A DNA stretch of 64,000 nt, from the NCBI GenBank assembly GCA_030448245.1, contig JAUJNH010000004.1, forward strand, positions 1-64,000. Direction: 5' to 3'. Made by a program: the position numbers and the translations under genes. Origin of the DNA: Acidimicrobiales bacterium (GTDB taxonomy: Bacteria; Actinomycetota; Acidimicrobiia; Acidimicrobiales; JAUJNH01). Below are positions 1 to 8,522 of this stretch, piece after piece. The notes under the pieces are model-generated. The model worked only from the letters and a program-made list of their open reading frames with translations. It made no database searches and was not told the DNA's origin. Numbering within the stretch: position 1 is the stretch's first letter; the number at the start of each line of letters is the position of its first letter.

Positions 1-154
1 GAGCCGCTCGATCAGCCCCGCTGGAGACCACCTCCTCCACCACCCCGCCCGGCACACCATCACCCGACGCATCACGCCCCGACCCCGCCACCACCCGCCC
101 CACCACAGCCCCCGCCGGCGCCGGCACCAGTAACGGCACCAACACCACAACCAA
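1..154 (-). CDS. Possible 5' end of a secreted protein (partial)
   Basis: An open frame on the minus strand runs off the left edge of the window. From a TTG at 154 it encodes a run of valine, leucine and proline, then an Ala-Pro-Ala-Gly-Ala stretch that looks like a signal peptide and cleavage region, then a Gly/Ser/Asp-rich start of a mature protein. Third codon positions are mostly G or C, as in neighbouring genes. No family is recognisable from about 50 residues, and the start is uncertain because GTG codons follow a few residues later. It could also be chance open frame in GC-rich DNA. Confidence 0.22.
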   Translation of the reverse strand, partial: MVVVLVPLLVPAPAGAVVGRVVAGSGRDASGDGVPGGVVEEVVSSGADRAA

Positions 155-243
155 CCACCACCGCCATCCAACGCCGCACGCTGGCCAACCTAGTGTCAGG
201 ACTCCGGCCGCAGCTCCTCCGACACGACCCTCATCCCGACCGG

Positions 244-269
244 GTGCTCACCAGCGTTTCGGTGAGCAC
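244..269. terminator. Stem-loop with 9-bp perfect stem
   Basis: GTGCTCACC at 244-252 pairs perfectly with GGTGAGCAC at 261-269 across an 8-nt loop. It lies between the left-edge minus-strand frame and the VOC gene at 381. No T-tract follows on either strand, so it may be a factor-dependent terminator, an operator or a processing site. Apart from this hairpin I see nothing in 155-366. Confidence 0.3.
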
Positions 270-380
270 GGCCGGTCGATCCGTCACCTGGCGGAGAAGC
301 ATGGTGAAGCGCCTGGAGTGGGCGCTTCAAGCCGGCCGCCCACCGCGCCGACGACGCCAGCCGGGTCGTAGGATCCGGTC

Positions 381-752
381 GTGCTCGACCACCTCGCGAT
401 CCAGTGCCGGGACGTCGAGGCCAGCGCCGCGTTCTACGACTCGGTGCTGGCTGCCCTCGGCGGAGGTCGGGTCCTGGACTTCGGTCAGGTGATCGGGTAC
501 GGCGTCGGCACCCAGCCCACCTTCTGGCTCGGCCCCTACGCCGGCGGCGAATCCGGCCGTGAGGTCCACGTGGCCTTCGCGGCGACGGATCGGCCCGCCG
601 TGCGCGCCTTTTTCGACGCCCCCCTGGCCACCGGCGTCACCGTCCTGCACGAGCCACGGCTGTGGCCCGAGTACCACCCCGGCTACTACGGCGCCTTTGT
701 GCGCGACCCCGACGGCAACAACGTGGAGGCCGTCTGCCACATCCCCGAGTAG
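381..752 (+). CDS. VOC family (glyoxalase/dioxygenase-like) protein
   Basis: A 123-residue single-domain protein of the vicinal oxygen chelate fold. It opens with the hallmark beta strand and helix (LDHLAIQCRDVEASAAFY) carrying the first metal-ligand histidine, and ends with the typical DPDGNNVEAVCH strand. A second histidine lies mid-protein in the segment REVHVAF. Members are metal-dependent isomerases, dioxygenases or resistance proteins; the substrate cannot be told. The GTG start at 381 has a TAGGAT box at 367-372, eight bases upstream, suggesting a leaderless transcript. It converges on selO, whose stop lies eight bases after this one. Confidence 0.8.
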   Translation: MLDHLAIQCRDVEASAAFYDSVLAALGGGRVLDFGQVIGYGVGTQPTFWLGPYAGGESGREVHVAFAATDRPAVRAFFDAPLATGVTVLHEPRLWPEYHPGYYGAFVRDPDGNNVEAVCHIPE

Positions 753-759
753 GGCGGCC

Positions 760-2394
760 TCAGGAGCTGCAAGACAGCATCGAGCAGCCGACCCGCTGGC
801 GGGCCCAGTCGGGCCGCTTGGCGCTGAAACGTTCCTTCCCCGGCTGCTCGTCGTACGGGCGGCGCAGCACGTCGAACAGCTCCAGCAGCAGCGCGGCATC
901 GCCCTGCTCGGCAGCGTCGATCGCCTCCTGGGCCAGGTAGTTCCGCAGGACGAACCGCGGGTTGAGGGCGTCCATCCGGCGCCGCCGCTCGTCGTCGGCC
1001 AGACCGCCGTCGACGACCCGCCGGGCCCAGGCCCGCAGCCAGCCGACCATGGCCTGGCCCACCTCGCCGGCCAGCTCCTCGGGCTGGTACCAGGCGGCCT
1101 CCAGCGGGGCGAGGAGCTCGTCGTCGGTGGCCGCGGGGTCGACCGGCACGCCAGCGAGGTCGCGGAAGAACAGCACCTGGTCGACCTCGGTGCGGGGGAG
1201 GAGGGAGAACAGCTCGGCGGCGAGGGCGTCGTCACCGTCGCGTGGTGCTCCCCAGCCGAGGCGCTCGTTGGTCATGGCCGCGAAGCCCTCGTTGTAGGCG
1301 TCGCCGTAGCGGTCGAGCGCCACCTGCAGGGCCTCGTGGTCGTCGGTCACGGTAGCCAGGGCGTTGGCCAGCTGCAGGAGGTTCCAGTGGGCCACCTGGG
1401 GCTGGGCGCCGTATCGGTAGCGGAGGGTGCCGGCGTCGGTGGTGTTGGGGGTCCAGGCGGGGTCGAAGCTCTCGAGCCAGCCGTAGGGGCCGTAGTCGAT
1501 GGTGAGCCCCAGGATCGACATGTTGTCGGTGTTCAGGACGCCGTGGACGAATCCGACTCGCATCCAGTGCACGACCAGCTCGGCCGTCCGCTCGCACACC
1601 TCGGCGAACATGGCGGCCAGCTTCGTCTCGAAGGTCGCCCCGGCGGTGTCGAGGTGGGGGAAGTCGGCCCGGATGGTGAACTCGGCCAGCCGGCGCAGCA
1701 GGTCGTGCTCGCCGCGTGAGGCGGGCAGCTGGAAGTTGCCGAAGCGGATGAACGACGGGGCCACCCGGCACACCACCGCACCTGGCTCGGGGGCGGGGTG
1801 GCCGTCGTACATCACGTCGCGCAGCACCTGGTCGCCCGTGGTCACCAGCGACAGGGCGCGGGTGGTGGGGATGCCCAGGTGGTGCATGGCCTCGCTGCAC
1901 AGGAACTCGCGCAGCGACGAGCGCAGGACCGCTCGGCCGTCGGCCCGGCGGGAGTAGGGGGTGGGGCCGGGTCCCTTCAGCTGGAGGGTCTGGTGGCGAC
2001 CGTCGCGGTCGAGCACCTCGCCGAGGGCGATGGCCCGGCCGTCGCCCAGCTGGCCGGCCCAGCTGCCGAACTGGTGCCCTCCGTAGCTCATGGCGAACGG
2101 GTCGGCGCCGGCCGGCACCCGGTTGCCGCCGAAGACCTGGGCGAAGTCGTCCGACCGGCACAGCTCGGGGTCGAGGCCCAGCAGCTCGGCCACCTCGGGC
2201 GACCAGGCCAGGGTGACCGGTGCCGCCACCGGCGTCGGGTCGACGCGGCTGTACAGGGCGCCGTGCACCTGGCGCCGCCGGTTCGAGGGGTCGGGATCGG
2301 CCGGCAGCTCGCGGGTGAACCGGTTGTCGAACGGCAGCTCGTCGAGGCCCGTGACCACCCCCGGAGCTGCGGTGAGGGGCTCGCTTCCGGTCAT
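760..2394 (-). CDS. selO: Protein adenylyltransferase SelO (YdiU/UPF0061)
   Basis: A 544-residue SelO pseudokinase. The family transfers AMP from ATP to Ser/Thr/Tyr of target proteins under oxidative stress. Visible motifs are AMSYGGHQFGSWAGQLGDGR near the N terminus, the glycine/lysine segment LQLKGPGPTPYSRRADG, the RDVMYDGH segment, and the active-site run HGVLNTDNMSI followed by DYGPYGW. The protein ends in Ser-Cys-Ser-Ser, matching the terminal (Sec/Cys)-Ser-Ser of the family, so this is the cysteine form. The ATG at 2394 is preceded, with a 6-nt gap, by TACCTT on the minus strand and gives the expected N terminus; longer extensions look unconserved. Monocistronic by position. Confidence 0.93.
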   Translation of the reverse strand: MTGSEPLTAAPGVVTGLDELPFDNRFTRELPADPDPSNRRRQVHGALYSRVDPTPVAAPVTLAWSPEVAELLGLDPELCRSDDFAQVFGGNRVPAGADPFAMSYGGHQFGSWAGQLGDGRAIALGEVLDRDGRHQTLQLKGPGPTPYSRRADGRAVLRSSLREFLCSEAMHHLGIPTTRALSLVTTGDQVLRDVMYDGHPAPEPGAVVCRVAPSFIRFGNFQLPASRGEHDLLRRLAEFTIRADFPHLDTAGATFETKLAAMFAEVCERTAELVVHWMRVGFVHGVLNTDNMSILGLTIDYGPYGWLESFDPAWTPNTTDAGTLRYRYGAQPQVAHWNLLQLANALATVTDDHEALQVALDRYGDAYNEGFAAMTNERLGWGAPRDGDDALAAELFSLLPRTEVDQVLFFRDLAGVPVDPAATDDELLAPLEAAWYQPEELAGEVGQAMVGWLRAWARRVVDGGLADDERRRRMDALNPRFVLRNYLAQEAIDAAEQGDAALLLELFDVLRRPYDEQPGKERFSAKRPDWARQRVGCSMLSCSS

Positions 2395-2586
2395 CCCTCG
2401 AAGGTACCTGGCCCCTCGCAGCAAGCCCGACGACGGCGCCCTCACTCAGGGCAGGCCGCCGGGCGTGGGTCCCGGCTCCACGGCTCGCGGCGATGTGGCT
2501 ACCCTGAGGCTCCCCCCCGAAGCAGGTGCGAAGAGTTGACGTCGCCGGTGGTGGACGCCGCCGGCCGAGCGAAGCGGAGGACACTC

Positions 2587-4644
2587 GTGGGCATCCCCCC
2601 TGAGAGGGTGCGCACCGTCGCCGTGGTGGGCCACACCGGGTCGGGCAAGACGACCCTGGTCGAGGCGCTGCTGGCGACGGGTGGCGCGATCAGCAGGATG
2701 GGCCGGGTGGAGGACGGGACGACCGTCTCCGACCACGAGCCCGAGGAGAAGGAGCGGGGCGGGTCCCTCTTCACGACGGCCTCGGCCATGACCTGGACGC
2801 CGCGGGTCGAGCCGGGCGGGCCGGAGGAGCAGCCCCACCTGCTCCAGCTCCTGGACTGTCCGGGGGATCCCGACCTGCTGGGCCAGGTCGACGCAGCTCT
2901 GCACGTCGCCGACCTGGCCCTCATCGTGGTGGGCGCCGCCGACGGCGTCCAGGTCGGGACCGAGCTGGCCTGGCGGCTGTGCGACGACCTGGGCCTGCCC
3001 CGCCTCGTCGTCCTGACGGCATGCGACAAGGAGCGAGCCGAGGTCGACCGTGTTGTGGCCGAGCTGAAGGAGCGCTTCGGACGGGGCATCGCCCCGCTCG
3101 AGCTGCCGGTCGGCTCCGAGGCCGACTTCCGCGGCGTGCTCGACCTGCTGTCCGACCAGTGCTGCACCTACGAGGACGGCACGCCCACCTGCGGCCCCAT
3201 CCCCGACGACTTGGTCGACGAGGAGCACGCCGTGCACGACCAGCTGGTCGAAGGGATCGTCGAGGCCGACGACGAGCTGATGATGCGCTACCTCGACGGT
3301 GACGTGCCCAGCGTGCTGGAGCTGGAGAAGGCGCTGGCCGCCGGGGTGGCCGCCGGCGTGGTGCACCCCGTCGTGCTGGCCTCGGCCACCAGGCGGGTGG
3401 CCGTCGACCGCCTGGCCGACTTCCTGTGCGAGGTCGGCCCCTCGCCGGCCGACCGGCCCACCCTGCTCGCCGACGGCGAGCTGCTGGCCAGCGACGCCGC
3501 TGGTCCTGCCGTGGCCGTCGTGTGGCGCACGATCGACGACCGCTTCCAGGGCCGCCTGTCGCTGTGCCGCTGCCTGTCGGGGACGATCACACCCGACGCC
3601 GTCCTGCGCAACGCCCGGGCCGCGGCCGACGAGCGGCTGCACCAGCTGCTGTCGGTGCGGGGGGCGGCCACCGAGCCCGTCCAGGAGGTGATGGCCGGCC
3701 AGGTCTTCGCCGTGGCCAAGCTCGGGGCCGCCGGGACCGGCGACACGCTGGCCTCCAAGGGCTGCGAGGCGGTCGTCGACTGGTCGGCGCCCCCGCCGCC
3801 GGCCCACGAGGTGGCCATCGCCCCCAAGGGCAAGGCCGACGACGACAAGCTCATGACCGCCCTCCACCGCCTGCAGCAGGAGGACCCCTGGCTGGTGGTG
3901 CGCCGTGACGACGAGGCCCACCAGACGGTCCTGGGCGGCCGGGGCGGGGTGCACCTGCAGGTGGCCCTCCAGCGGCTGCAGCGCAAGTTCGCCGTCGAGG
4001 TGGAGGTCGGCGAGGTGGCCATCCCGTACCGGGAGACGATCCGAGCTGCCGCCACGGCCGAGGGCCGGTACAAAAAGCAGACCGGTGGCCACGGCCAGTA
4101 CGGGGTCTGCACCCTGGTGGTCGAGCCGCTGCCCCGAGGCGGCGGGTTCGAGTTCGTCGACGCCATCGTGGGCGGGTCCATCCCCCGCAACCTCATCCCG
4201 GCCGTCGAGAAGGGGGTCGTCGAGGCGATGACCCGGGGCGGCCCGGCCGGCCACCGGGTGGTCGACGTGAAGGTCACGCTGACCGACGGCAAGTACCACT
4301 CGGTCGACAGCTCGGAGATGAGCTTCAAGGCGGCCGGGGCCCTGGCCTTCACCGAGGCGCTGACCACGGCGGGCACGGTCGTGCTCGAGCCGGTCAGCAC
4401 GGTGGTGGTCACCTCCCCACCCGAGCTGCAGGGCGACGTGCTGGGCGACCTCACGTCGCGCCGGGGCCGGGTGGTGGGCGCGGACGTCGACGGCAGGGGC
4501 GACGCCGTCATCACGGCCGTGGTCCCGACCGCCGAGCTGCGCCGCTACGCCCTCGACCTCCGCTCGCTGTCGTCGACCCGGGCCAGCTTCTCGGTCGAGC
4601 CGGCCGGCTACAACGAGCGACCGGCCCACCTGGCCGTCACGTAG
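2587..4644 (+). CDS. Elongation factor G-like protein (EF-G2 type)
   Basis: A 685-residue translation-factor GTPase homologue with full EF-G length and domain order: G domain to about residue 270, domain II, then domains III-V including the segment GRYKKQTGGHGQYGV typical of domain IV. The P-loop GHTGSGKT and the G3 DCPG are present. The G4 motif, NKxD in canonical EF-G, reads TACD here, and the switch I segment reads RGGSL rather than RGITI. This places it with the EF-G2 paralogues of actinobacteria, reported in mycobacteria to bind GTP but lack normal GTPase activity. The canonical fusA should lie elsewhere. The GTG at 2587 has GGAGG at 2576-2580, six bases upstream. It overlaps the convergent DJ-1 gene by eight bases. 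Confidence 0.88.
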   Translation: MGIPPERVRTVAVVGHTGSGKTTLVEALLATGGAISRMGRVEDGTTVSDHEPEEKERGGSLFTTASAMTWTPRVEPGGPEEQPHLLQLLDCPGDPDLLGQVDAALHVADLALIVVGAADGVQVGTELAWRLCDDLGLPRLVVLTACDKERAEVDRVVAELKERFGRGIAPLELPVGSEADFRGVLDLLSDQCCTYEDGTPTCGPIPDDLVDEEHAVHDQLVEGIVEADDELMMRYLDGDVPSVLELEKALAAGVAAGVVHPVVLASATRRVAVDRLADFLCEVGPSPADRPTLLADGELLASDAAGPAVAVVWRTIDDRFQGRLSLCRCLSGTITPDAVLRNARAAADERLHQLLSVRGAATEPVQEVMAGQVFAVAKLGAAGTGDTLASKGCEAVVDWSAPPPPAHEVAIAPKGKADDDKLMTALHRLQQEDPWLVVRRDDEAHQTVLGGRGGVHLQVALQRLQRKFAVEVEVGEVAIPYRETIRAAATAEGRYKKQTGGHGQYGVCTLVVEPLPRGGGFEFVDAIVGGSIPRNLIPAVEKGVVEAMTRGGPAGHRVVDVKVTLTDGKYHSVDSSEMSFKAAGALAFTEALTTAGTVVLEPVSTVVVTSPPELQGDVLGDLTSRRGRVVGADVDGRGDAVITAVVPTAELRRYALDLRSLSSTRASFSVEPAGYNERPAHLAVT

Positions 4645-5173
4645 CGGCGTCGCCCTCGGCGTCCAGCGCCGCCAGCAGCGCCTTCATCCATGGCCCCAGG
4701 TCGGCCGGGGTGCGGGCCGAGATCAGGTTGCCGTCGACCACGCACGCCTCGTCGACCCAGTCGGCGCCGGCGTTCACCATGTCGTCGCGGATGGCGTCGA
4801 CGCTGGTGGCGCGCCGCCCCTTGATGATCCCGGCCGAGATGGGCACCCACCCGGCGTGGCAGATGAAGGCGATCGGCTTGCTGTCGGCGTTGAAGGCCTC
4901 GACCAGCGCCAGCACGTCCTTCGACCGGCGCAGCTTGTCAGGGGCGAACCCTCCAGGGATCACCAGGGCGTCGAAGCTGGCGGCATCGACCTGGTCCACC
5001 GTGGTGTCGACGTCGAGGGGGCCGTAGCCCTTCTTGCCCGTCAGGCTGTCGGGGCTGAGCCCGGCGATCGTGACGCCCACCTCCTCCTCGCGCAGCCGGT
5101 GCACCGGGTAGAGCAGCTCCATGTCCTCGAACAGGTCGGCGGCCAGCACGAGCACGTTGGGTCCTTCAGCCAT
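4637..5173 (-). CDS. DJ-1/PfpI (type 1 glutamine amidotransferase-like) protein
   Basis: A 178-residue DJ-1/ThiJ/PfpI protein. The N-terminal beta strand PNVLVLAADLFEDMELLYP has the family acidic residue. The nucleophile elbow is visible as FICHAGW, giving the conserved catalytic cysteine followed by histidine, after the strand DALVIPGGFAPD. Relatives are small-molecule glyoxalases, protein deglycase candidates or proteases; the real activity is often unproven. It is divergent from the LmbE gene at 5216, with 42 bases between starts, and converges with the EF-G-like gene. The ATG at 5173 gives the usual N terminus. Confidence 0.85.
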   Translation of the reverse strand: MAEGPNVLVLAADLFEDMELLYPVHRLREEEVGVTIAGLSPDSLTGKKGYGPLDVDTTVDQVDAASFDALVIPGGFAPDKLRRSKDVLALVEAFNADSKPIAFICHAGWVPISAGIIKGRRATSVDAIRDDMVNAGADWVDEACVVDGNLISARTPADLGPWMKALLAALDAEGDAAT

Positions 5174-5215
5174 GGCCCCCAGATACCCAGCCGGCGGCCC
5201 GGGCATGCTGGGGCC

Positions 5216-6019
5216 ATGAGTGGCCGGGGCCGCGGGACCGTGGTCTTCCTGCACGCCCACCCCGACGACGAGGCCATCTTCACCGGGGGCACGATGGCGA
5301 TGCTGGCCGCCGGCGGGTGGAGGACCGTGCTGGTGCTGGCCACCGAGGGCGAGCGGGGGGCGGCGTCGCCGCTGGTCGGTCCCGAGGTGCCGCTGTCGGT
5401 GCGCCGGGTGGCCGAGACGGCCCGGGCGGCCGAGCGCCTGGGCGCGGCCCGGGTCGAGTTCCTCGGCTACCACGACTCGGGCATGGCGGGTGATCCGGCC
5501 AACCTGGCGCTCGGGGCCTTCGCGGCGGCGTCGGTGGAGGAGGCGGCCGAGCGCCTCCGACGCGTCCTGGTCGAGGAGGATGCCGCGGCCCTGGTCACCT
5601 ACGACGAGGGCGGCGGGTACGGCCATCCCGACCACGTCCAGGTCCACCGGGTGGGGCTGCTGGCGGCGCAGCAGGCCGGCGTCCCCACCGTCTACGAGGC
5701 CACGGTCGACCGTGAGTACCTCCACTTCGTCGAGACGCACCTCGTGGTCGAGGCCCACCGCAGCGGCGCCCAGACCGATCGGGCCGGCCTCGGGCTGGCC
5801 GCCACCGGCCTGGGCCTGTCGACCGTCGAGATCGACTGCACCGTCGACGTCCGCCCGGTGCTGGCCACCAAGCGCCAGGCCATGGCCGACCACGCCAGCC
5901 AGATCCCCGAGGCCTGCTCGGCCATGCGCTTTTCCGAGTCGGACTTCGCCGCCGTCTACGGCTTCGAGTGGTACGCCCGTCGAGGCCCCCCGGGGCCGCT
6001 CGACCTCCTCGGCCGCTGA
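5216..6019 (+). CDS. PIG-L/LmbE family GlcNAc deacetylase
   Basis: A 267-residue zinc-dependent deacetylase of the PIG-L/LmbE family, which includes mycothiol MshB and mycothiol conjugate amidase. The zinc-binding AHPDDE motif lies near residue 14 and the second motif GHPDHVQVH mid-protein, with TEGERGAAS and YHDSGM typical of the fold. Actinobacterial members act on GlcNAc-inositol or mycothiol S-conjugates, but MshB versus Mca cannot be decided from sequence alone. The ATG at 5216 fits the expected length. It diverges from the DJ-1 gene and is followed after 30 bases by an AraC regulator on the same strand. Confidence 0.87.
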   Translation: MSGRGRGTVVFLHAHPDDEAIFTGGTMAMLAAGGWRTVLVLATEGERGAASPLVGPEVPLSVRRVAETARAAERLGAARVEFLGYHDSGMAGDPANLALGAFAAASVEEAAERLRRVLVEEDAAALVTYDEGGGYGHPDHVQVHRVGLLAAQQAGVPTVYEATVDREYLHFVETHLVVEAHRSGAQTDRAGLGLAATGLGLSTVEIDCTVDVRPVLATKRQAMADHASQIPEACSAMRFSESDFAAVYGFEWYARRGPPGPLDLLGR

Positions 6020-6049
6020 ACCCGGGGTGGGGGTCGTATCGTCGCGAGG

Positions 6050-6901
6050 GTGGGCCGGCCGAGCTCCGAGTACCTCACGGCGCGGCCGGCGCCGCCCCTG
6101 CGCCCCTTCGTCGACGGCTACGTCGGCTACCGGCAGGTCGGGATGCCGGTCGGCCTCCACCGAGGGCTGCCGTCGCAGCACCTGACGTTCATCGTCAGCC
6201 TCGGCGACCCCATCCGGGTGGTGGCGCAGACCGACCCGGTCCAGGCGCCGGCCAGCTACGACGTCGTGGTGGGGGGCCTGCAGGCGTCCACCGCCCTCAT
6301 CGCCCGCGGCGGCAACGAGGAAGGCGTCGCCGTCGAGCTGACCCCGCTCGGCTGCCGGGGCCTGCTCGGCCGGCCGGCGCAGTCGCTGTGGAACCAGTCG
6401 GTCGAGGGCGACGCCGTCCTCGGCAGGAGGGCCGTCGAGCTGCGGGAGCGCCTCCTCGCAGCCCGGGGATGGGCGGCCCGCTTCGCAGCCTGTGACGAGG
6501 TGCTCGGGAGGTTCCTCGGCCGGGGAGGTCCGGTCGCCCCCGAGGTCCAGGAGGCCTGGCGGCTGGTGGTGGGCTCGGGCGGGACGATCCCGGTCGCCGA
6601 GGTGGCGGCCGAGGTGGGCTGGGGCCGGCGGCACCTCACCCGCCGCTTCGTCGACGAGTTCGGCCTGTCCCCCAAGCTGGCCGCCCGGGTGGTGCGCTTC
6701 GAGCGGGCCCGGCGGATGCTGCAGCTGCCGTCCCGGCCGACGCTCAGCGCGGTGGCCGCCGCCTGCGGGTACTACGACCAGCCCCACCTCAACCGGGACT
6801 TCGCCCAGCTGGCCGGTTGCCCACCGTGTGAGTGGCTGGCGGCCGAGGTCCCATCCGTCCAAGACCCGCTTCCGCTCGAGGCGGCATCATCCGTGGCATG
6901 A
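6050..6901 (+). CDS. AraC family transcriptional regulator
   Basis: A 283-residue regulator. The C-terminal third carries the two helix-turn-helix segments of AraC proteins: VAEVAAEVGWGRRHLTRRF with the following FGLSPK loop, then LSAVAAACGYYDQPHLNRDF. The N-terminal part resembles the sensing domain of actinobacterial regulators that precede VOC genes. A TATCGT box at 6037-6042 lies seven bases before the GTG start, suggesting a leaderless transcript. Its TGA overlaps the ATG of the next VOC gene (ATGA), so the two are translationally coupled; the regulator probably controls this short operon. Confidence 0.88.
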   Translation: MGRPSSEYLTARPAPPLRPFVDGYVGYRQVGMPVGLHRGLPSQHLTFIVSLGDPIRVVAQTDPVQAPASYDVVVGGLQASTALIARGGNEEGVAVELTPLGCRGLLGRPAQSLWNQSVEGDAVLGRRAVELRERLLAARGWAARFAACDEVLGRFLGRGGPVAPEVQEAWRLVVGSGGTIPVAEVAAEVGWGRRHLTRRFVDEFGLSPKLAARVVRFERARRMLQLPSRPTLSAVAAACGYYDQPHLNRDFAQLAGCPPCEWLAAEVPSVQDPLPLEAASSVA

Positions 6902-7296
6902 GCGACCTCACCGCCGTCTGGCCCATCCTCGCCTTCCGTGACGCCCGGGCCGCAAGCCGGTTCCTCGTCGAGGCGTTCGGCTTCGAGGAGCGGGCCGTCT
7001 ACGCCCGGGACGAGGACCCGTCGATCGTCGAGCACGGGGAGCTGCGCTGGCCCTTGGGAGGCGGGATCATGTTCGGGTCGGCCGGCAAGGACGACTCGCC
7101 TTTCGGCCAGCGGGCGCCTGGCAACGACTCGGTCTACGTCGTGTGCGACGACCCCGACGCCCTGTTCGAGCGGGCCTCGGCCGCCGGCGCCGAGATCGTG
7201 CGGCCCTTGAAGGACGAGGACTACGGGTCCCGGGGCTTCACCGTCCGCGACCCGGAGGGCAACCTCTGGAGCTTCGGCACCTACCGGGGCGAGTAG
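6898..7296 (+). CDS. VOC family glyoxalase-like protein
   Basis: A 132-residue VOC protein starting with the strand-helix WPILAFRDARAASRFLVEAF and ending in the family segment FTVRDPEGNLWSFGTY. The absence of an N-terminal histidine and the mid-protein SVYVVCDDPDALF segment resemble the PhnB/bleomycin-resistance-like subgroup. The ATG overlaps the stop of the AraC gene by four bases, which fixes the start and argues for co-regulation. Substrate unknown. Confidence 0.85.
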   Translation: MSDLTAVWPILAFRDARAASRFLVEAFGFEERAVYARDEDPSIVEHGELRWPLGGGIMFGSAGKDDSPFGQRAPGNDSVYVVCDDPDALFERASAAGAEIVRPLKDEDYGSRGFTVRDPEGNLWSFGTYRGE

Positions 7297-7300
7297 CAGC

Positions 7301-7693
7301 GTGGCCATCCGCCGGGTGGTGCCCCACCTGCGGGCCGACGACATCGACGCCACTCGCGACTTCTACGCCGGGTTCCTGGGCCTCGAGGTGGCCATGGACC
7401 TGGGTTGGATCGTGACGCTTGCCTCGCCCAGCAACCCGACGGCGCAGCTGAACCTCTACGGCGAGGCGGCCCCACCGGCCTCGGTGCAGCCCCGGTTGTC
7501 GATCGAGGTGGGCGACGTCGACGCCGTCCACGCCGAGGCGGTGCACCGTGGGATCGAGATCGTCCAACCGCTCAGCGACGAGGCCTGGGGCGTCCGCCGC
7601 TTCTTCGCCCGCGACCCGAGTGGCAACATCGTCAACGTCTTGAGCCACCTGCCCGGGGGAGGGCCGAAGCCTTCAGGGGCGGACGACGCCTAG
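7301..7693 (+). CDS. VOC family glyoxalase-like protein
   Basis: A 130-residue VOC domain protein, third of its family in the window. It opens with VVPHLRADDIDATRDFYAGF and closes with the FFARDPSGNIVNVLSHL strand, so both beta-alpha-beta modules are present. It starts four bases after the preceding VOC gene and is probably the last gene of the AraC-VOC-VOC operon. Its 3' end overlaps the 3' end of crtB on the other strand by 21 bases. The two VOC proteins are too different to be a recent duplication. Confidence 0.84.
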   Translation: MAIRRVVPHLRADDIDATRDFYAGFLGLEVAMDLGWIVTLASPSNPTAQLNLYGEAAPPASVQPRLSIEVGDVDAVHAEAVHRGIEIVQPLSDEAWGVRRFFARDPSGNIVNVLSHLPGGGPKPSGADDA

Positions 7694-8521
7694 GCCGGTG
7701 GCGATCTTGCGCCAGCCGGGGACACGGACGCGGGCGGACCAGACGTCGTGGTCGGCGGCTTCGATCTGGTCGAGGATGCCGCCGTAGAGCGAGCGGGCGG
7801 CCATGACGCAGCGCTGGGCCCGGCCCCGCAGCAGGCCCACGCCGATGTCACCGGAGAGGTAGTAGGCCCGAGTCCGGACGATCTCGAAGGCCAGAAGGTC
7901 GCGGAACTCGGGGGTGCAGCGGCGCTGCTCGAACGCCTCGGCCGCATCGAACTTCCGCACGTCCTCCTGCGGGAGGTAGACCCGGCCGCGCTGGAGGTCC
8001 TCGGCCACGTCGCGCAGGAAGTTCGTGAGCTGGAAGCCGATGCCCAGGTCACGGGCCCGGTCGATGGCCTCGCAGCTGACCGGCTCGAGGATCGGCACCA
8101 TCAGCTCGCCGATCACCGCGGCCGAGCCGTCCATGTAGGCGAGCAGGTCGTCGAAGGTCTCGTAGCGGTCGACGGTGAGGTCCATCTCCATCGAGCGCAG
8201 GAACCGCTGAAACGGTTCAGGGGCCAGGTCGAAGGCCCTGGCCGTGTGCACGACCGCCCGGCACACCAGGTCGTCGCTGCGGCCGGCGGCCAGGTCGACC
8301 AGGAAGCGGTCGCCGAAGTCGCGCAGCGCCGCCGTCCGCTCCTCGATGGGCACCGGTCCCAGGTCGTCGACGATGTCGTCGGCGTAGCGGCAGAAGCCGT
8401 ACAGGGCGTGCACGTACGGGCGCTTCACCCGGGGGAGGAGCTCGGTGGACCAGTAGTAGGTGGTGCCCGACCGCTTGTTCAGCTGGCGGCACCGCTCGAA
8501 GCTGGCCTCGAGGGAGGTCAC
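7673..8521 (-). CDS. crtB: Phytoene synthase (squalene/phytoene synthase family)
   Basis: A 282-residue trans-isoprenyl synthase that condenses two geranylgeranyl diphosphates to phytoene. The first aspartate-rich motif reads YADDIVDD near residue 48 and the second is in TNFLRDVAEDLQRGRVYLP, both binding Mg-diphosphate. Family length is normal. The GTG start at 8521 lies one base after the crtI stop, so the two genes are one operon with coupled translation. With crtI and the prenyl synthase upstream this supplies the first steps of a C40 carotenoid pathway; squalene synthase is less likely given the crtI partner. Confidence 0.93.
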   Translation of the reverse strand: MTSLEASFERCRQLNKRSGTTYYWSTELLPRVKRPYVHALYGFCRYADDIVDDLGPVPIEERTAALRDFGDRFLVDLAAGRSDDLVCRAVVHTARAFDLAPEPFQRFLRSMEMDLTVDRYETFDDLLAYMDGSAAVIGELMVPILEPVSCEAIDRARDLGIGFQLTNFLRDVAEDLQRGRVYLPQEDVRKFDAAEAFEQRRCTPEFRDLLAFEIVRTRAYYLSGDIGVGLLRGRAQRCVMAARSLYGGILDQIEAADHDVWSARVRVPGWRKIATGLGVVRP

Positions 8522-8522
8522 G

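Noticed and set aside
760-765. Selenocysteine codon in SelO
   Set aside because: The position before the final Ser-Ser is a cysteine codon; no TGA or SECIS is needed.
2446-4629. 727-codon open frame antisense to the EF-G-like gene
   Set aside because: It mirrors the coding strand of a clear EF-G homologue; its composition (Gly/His/Arg/Val-rich, no domains) is that of an antisense shadow in GC-rich DNA.
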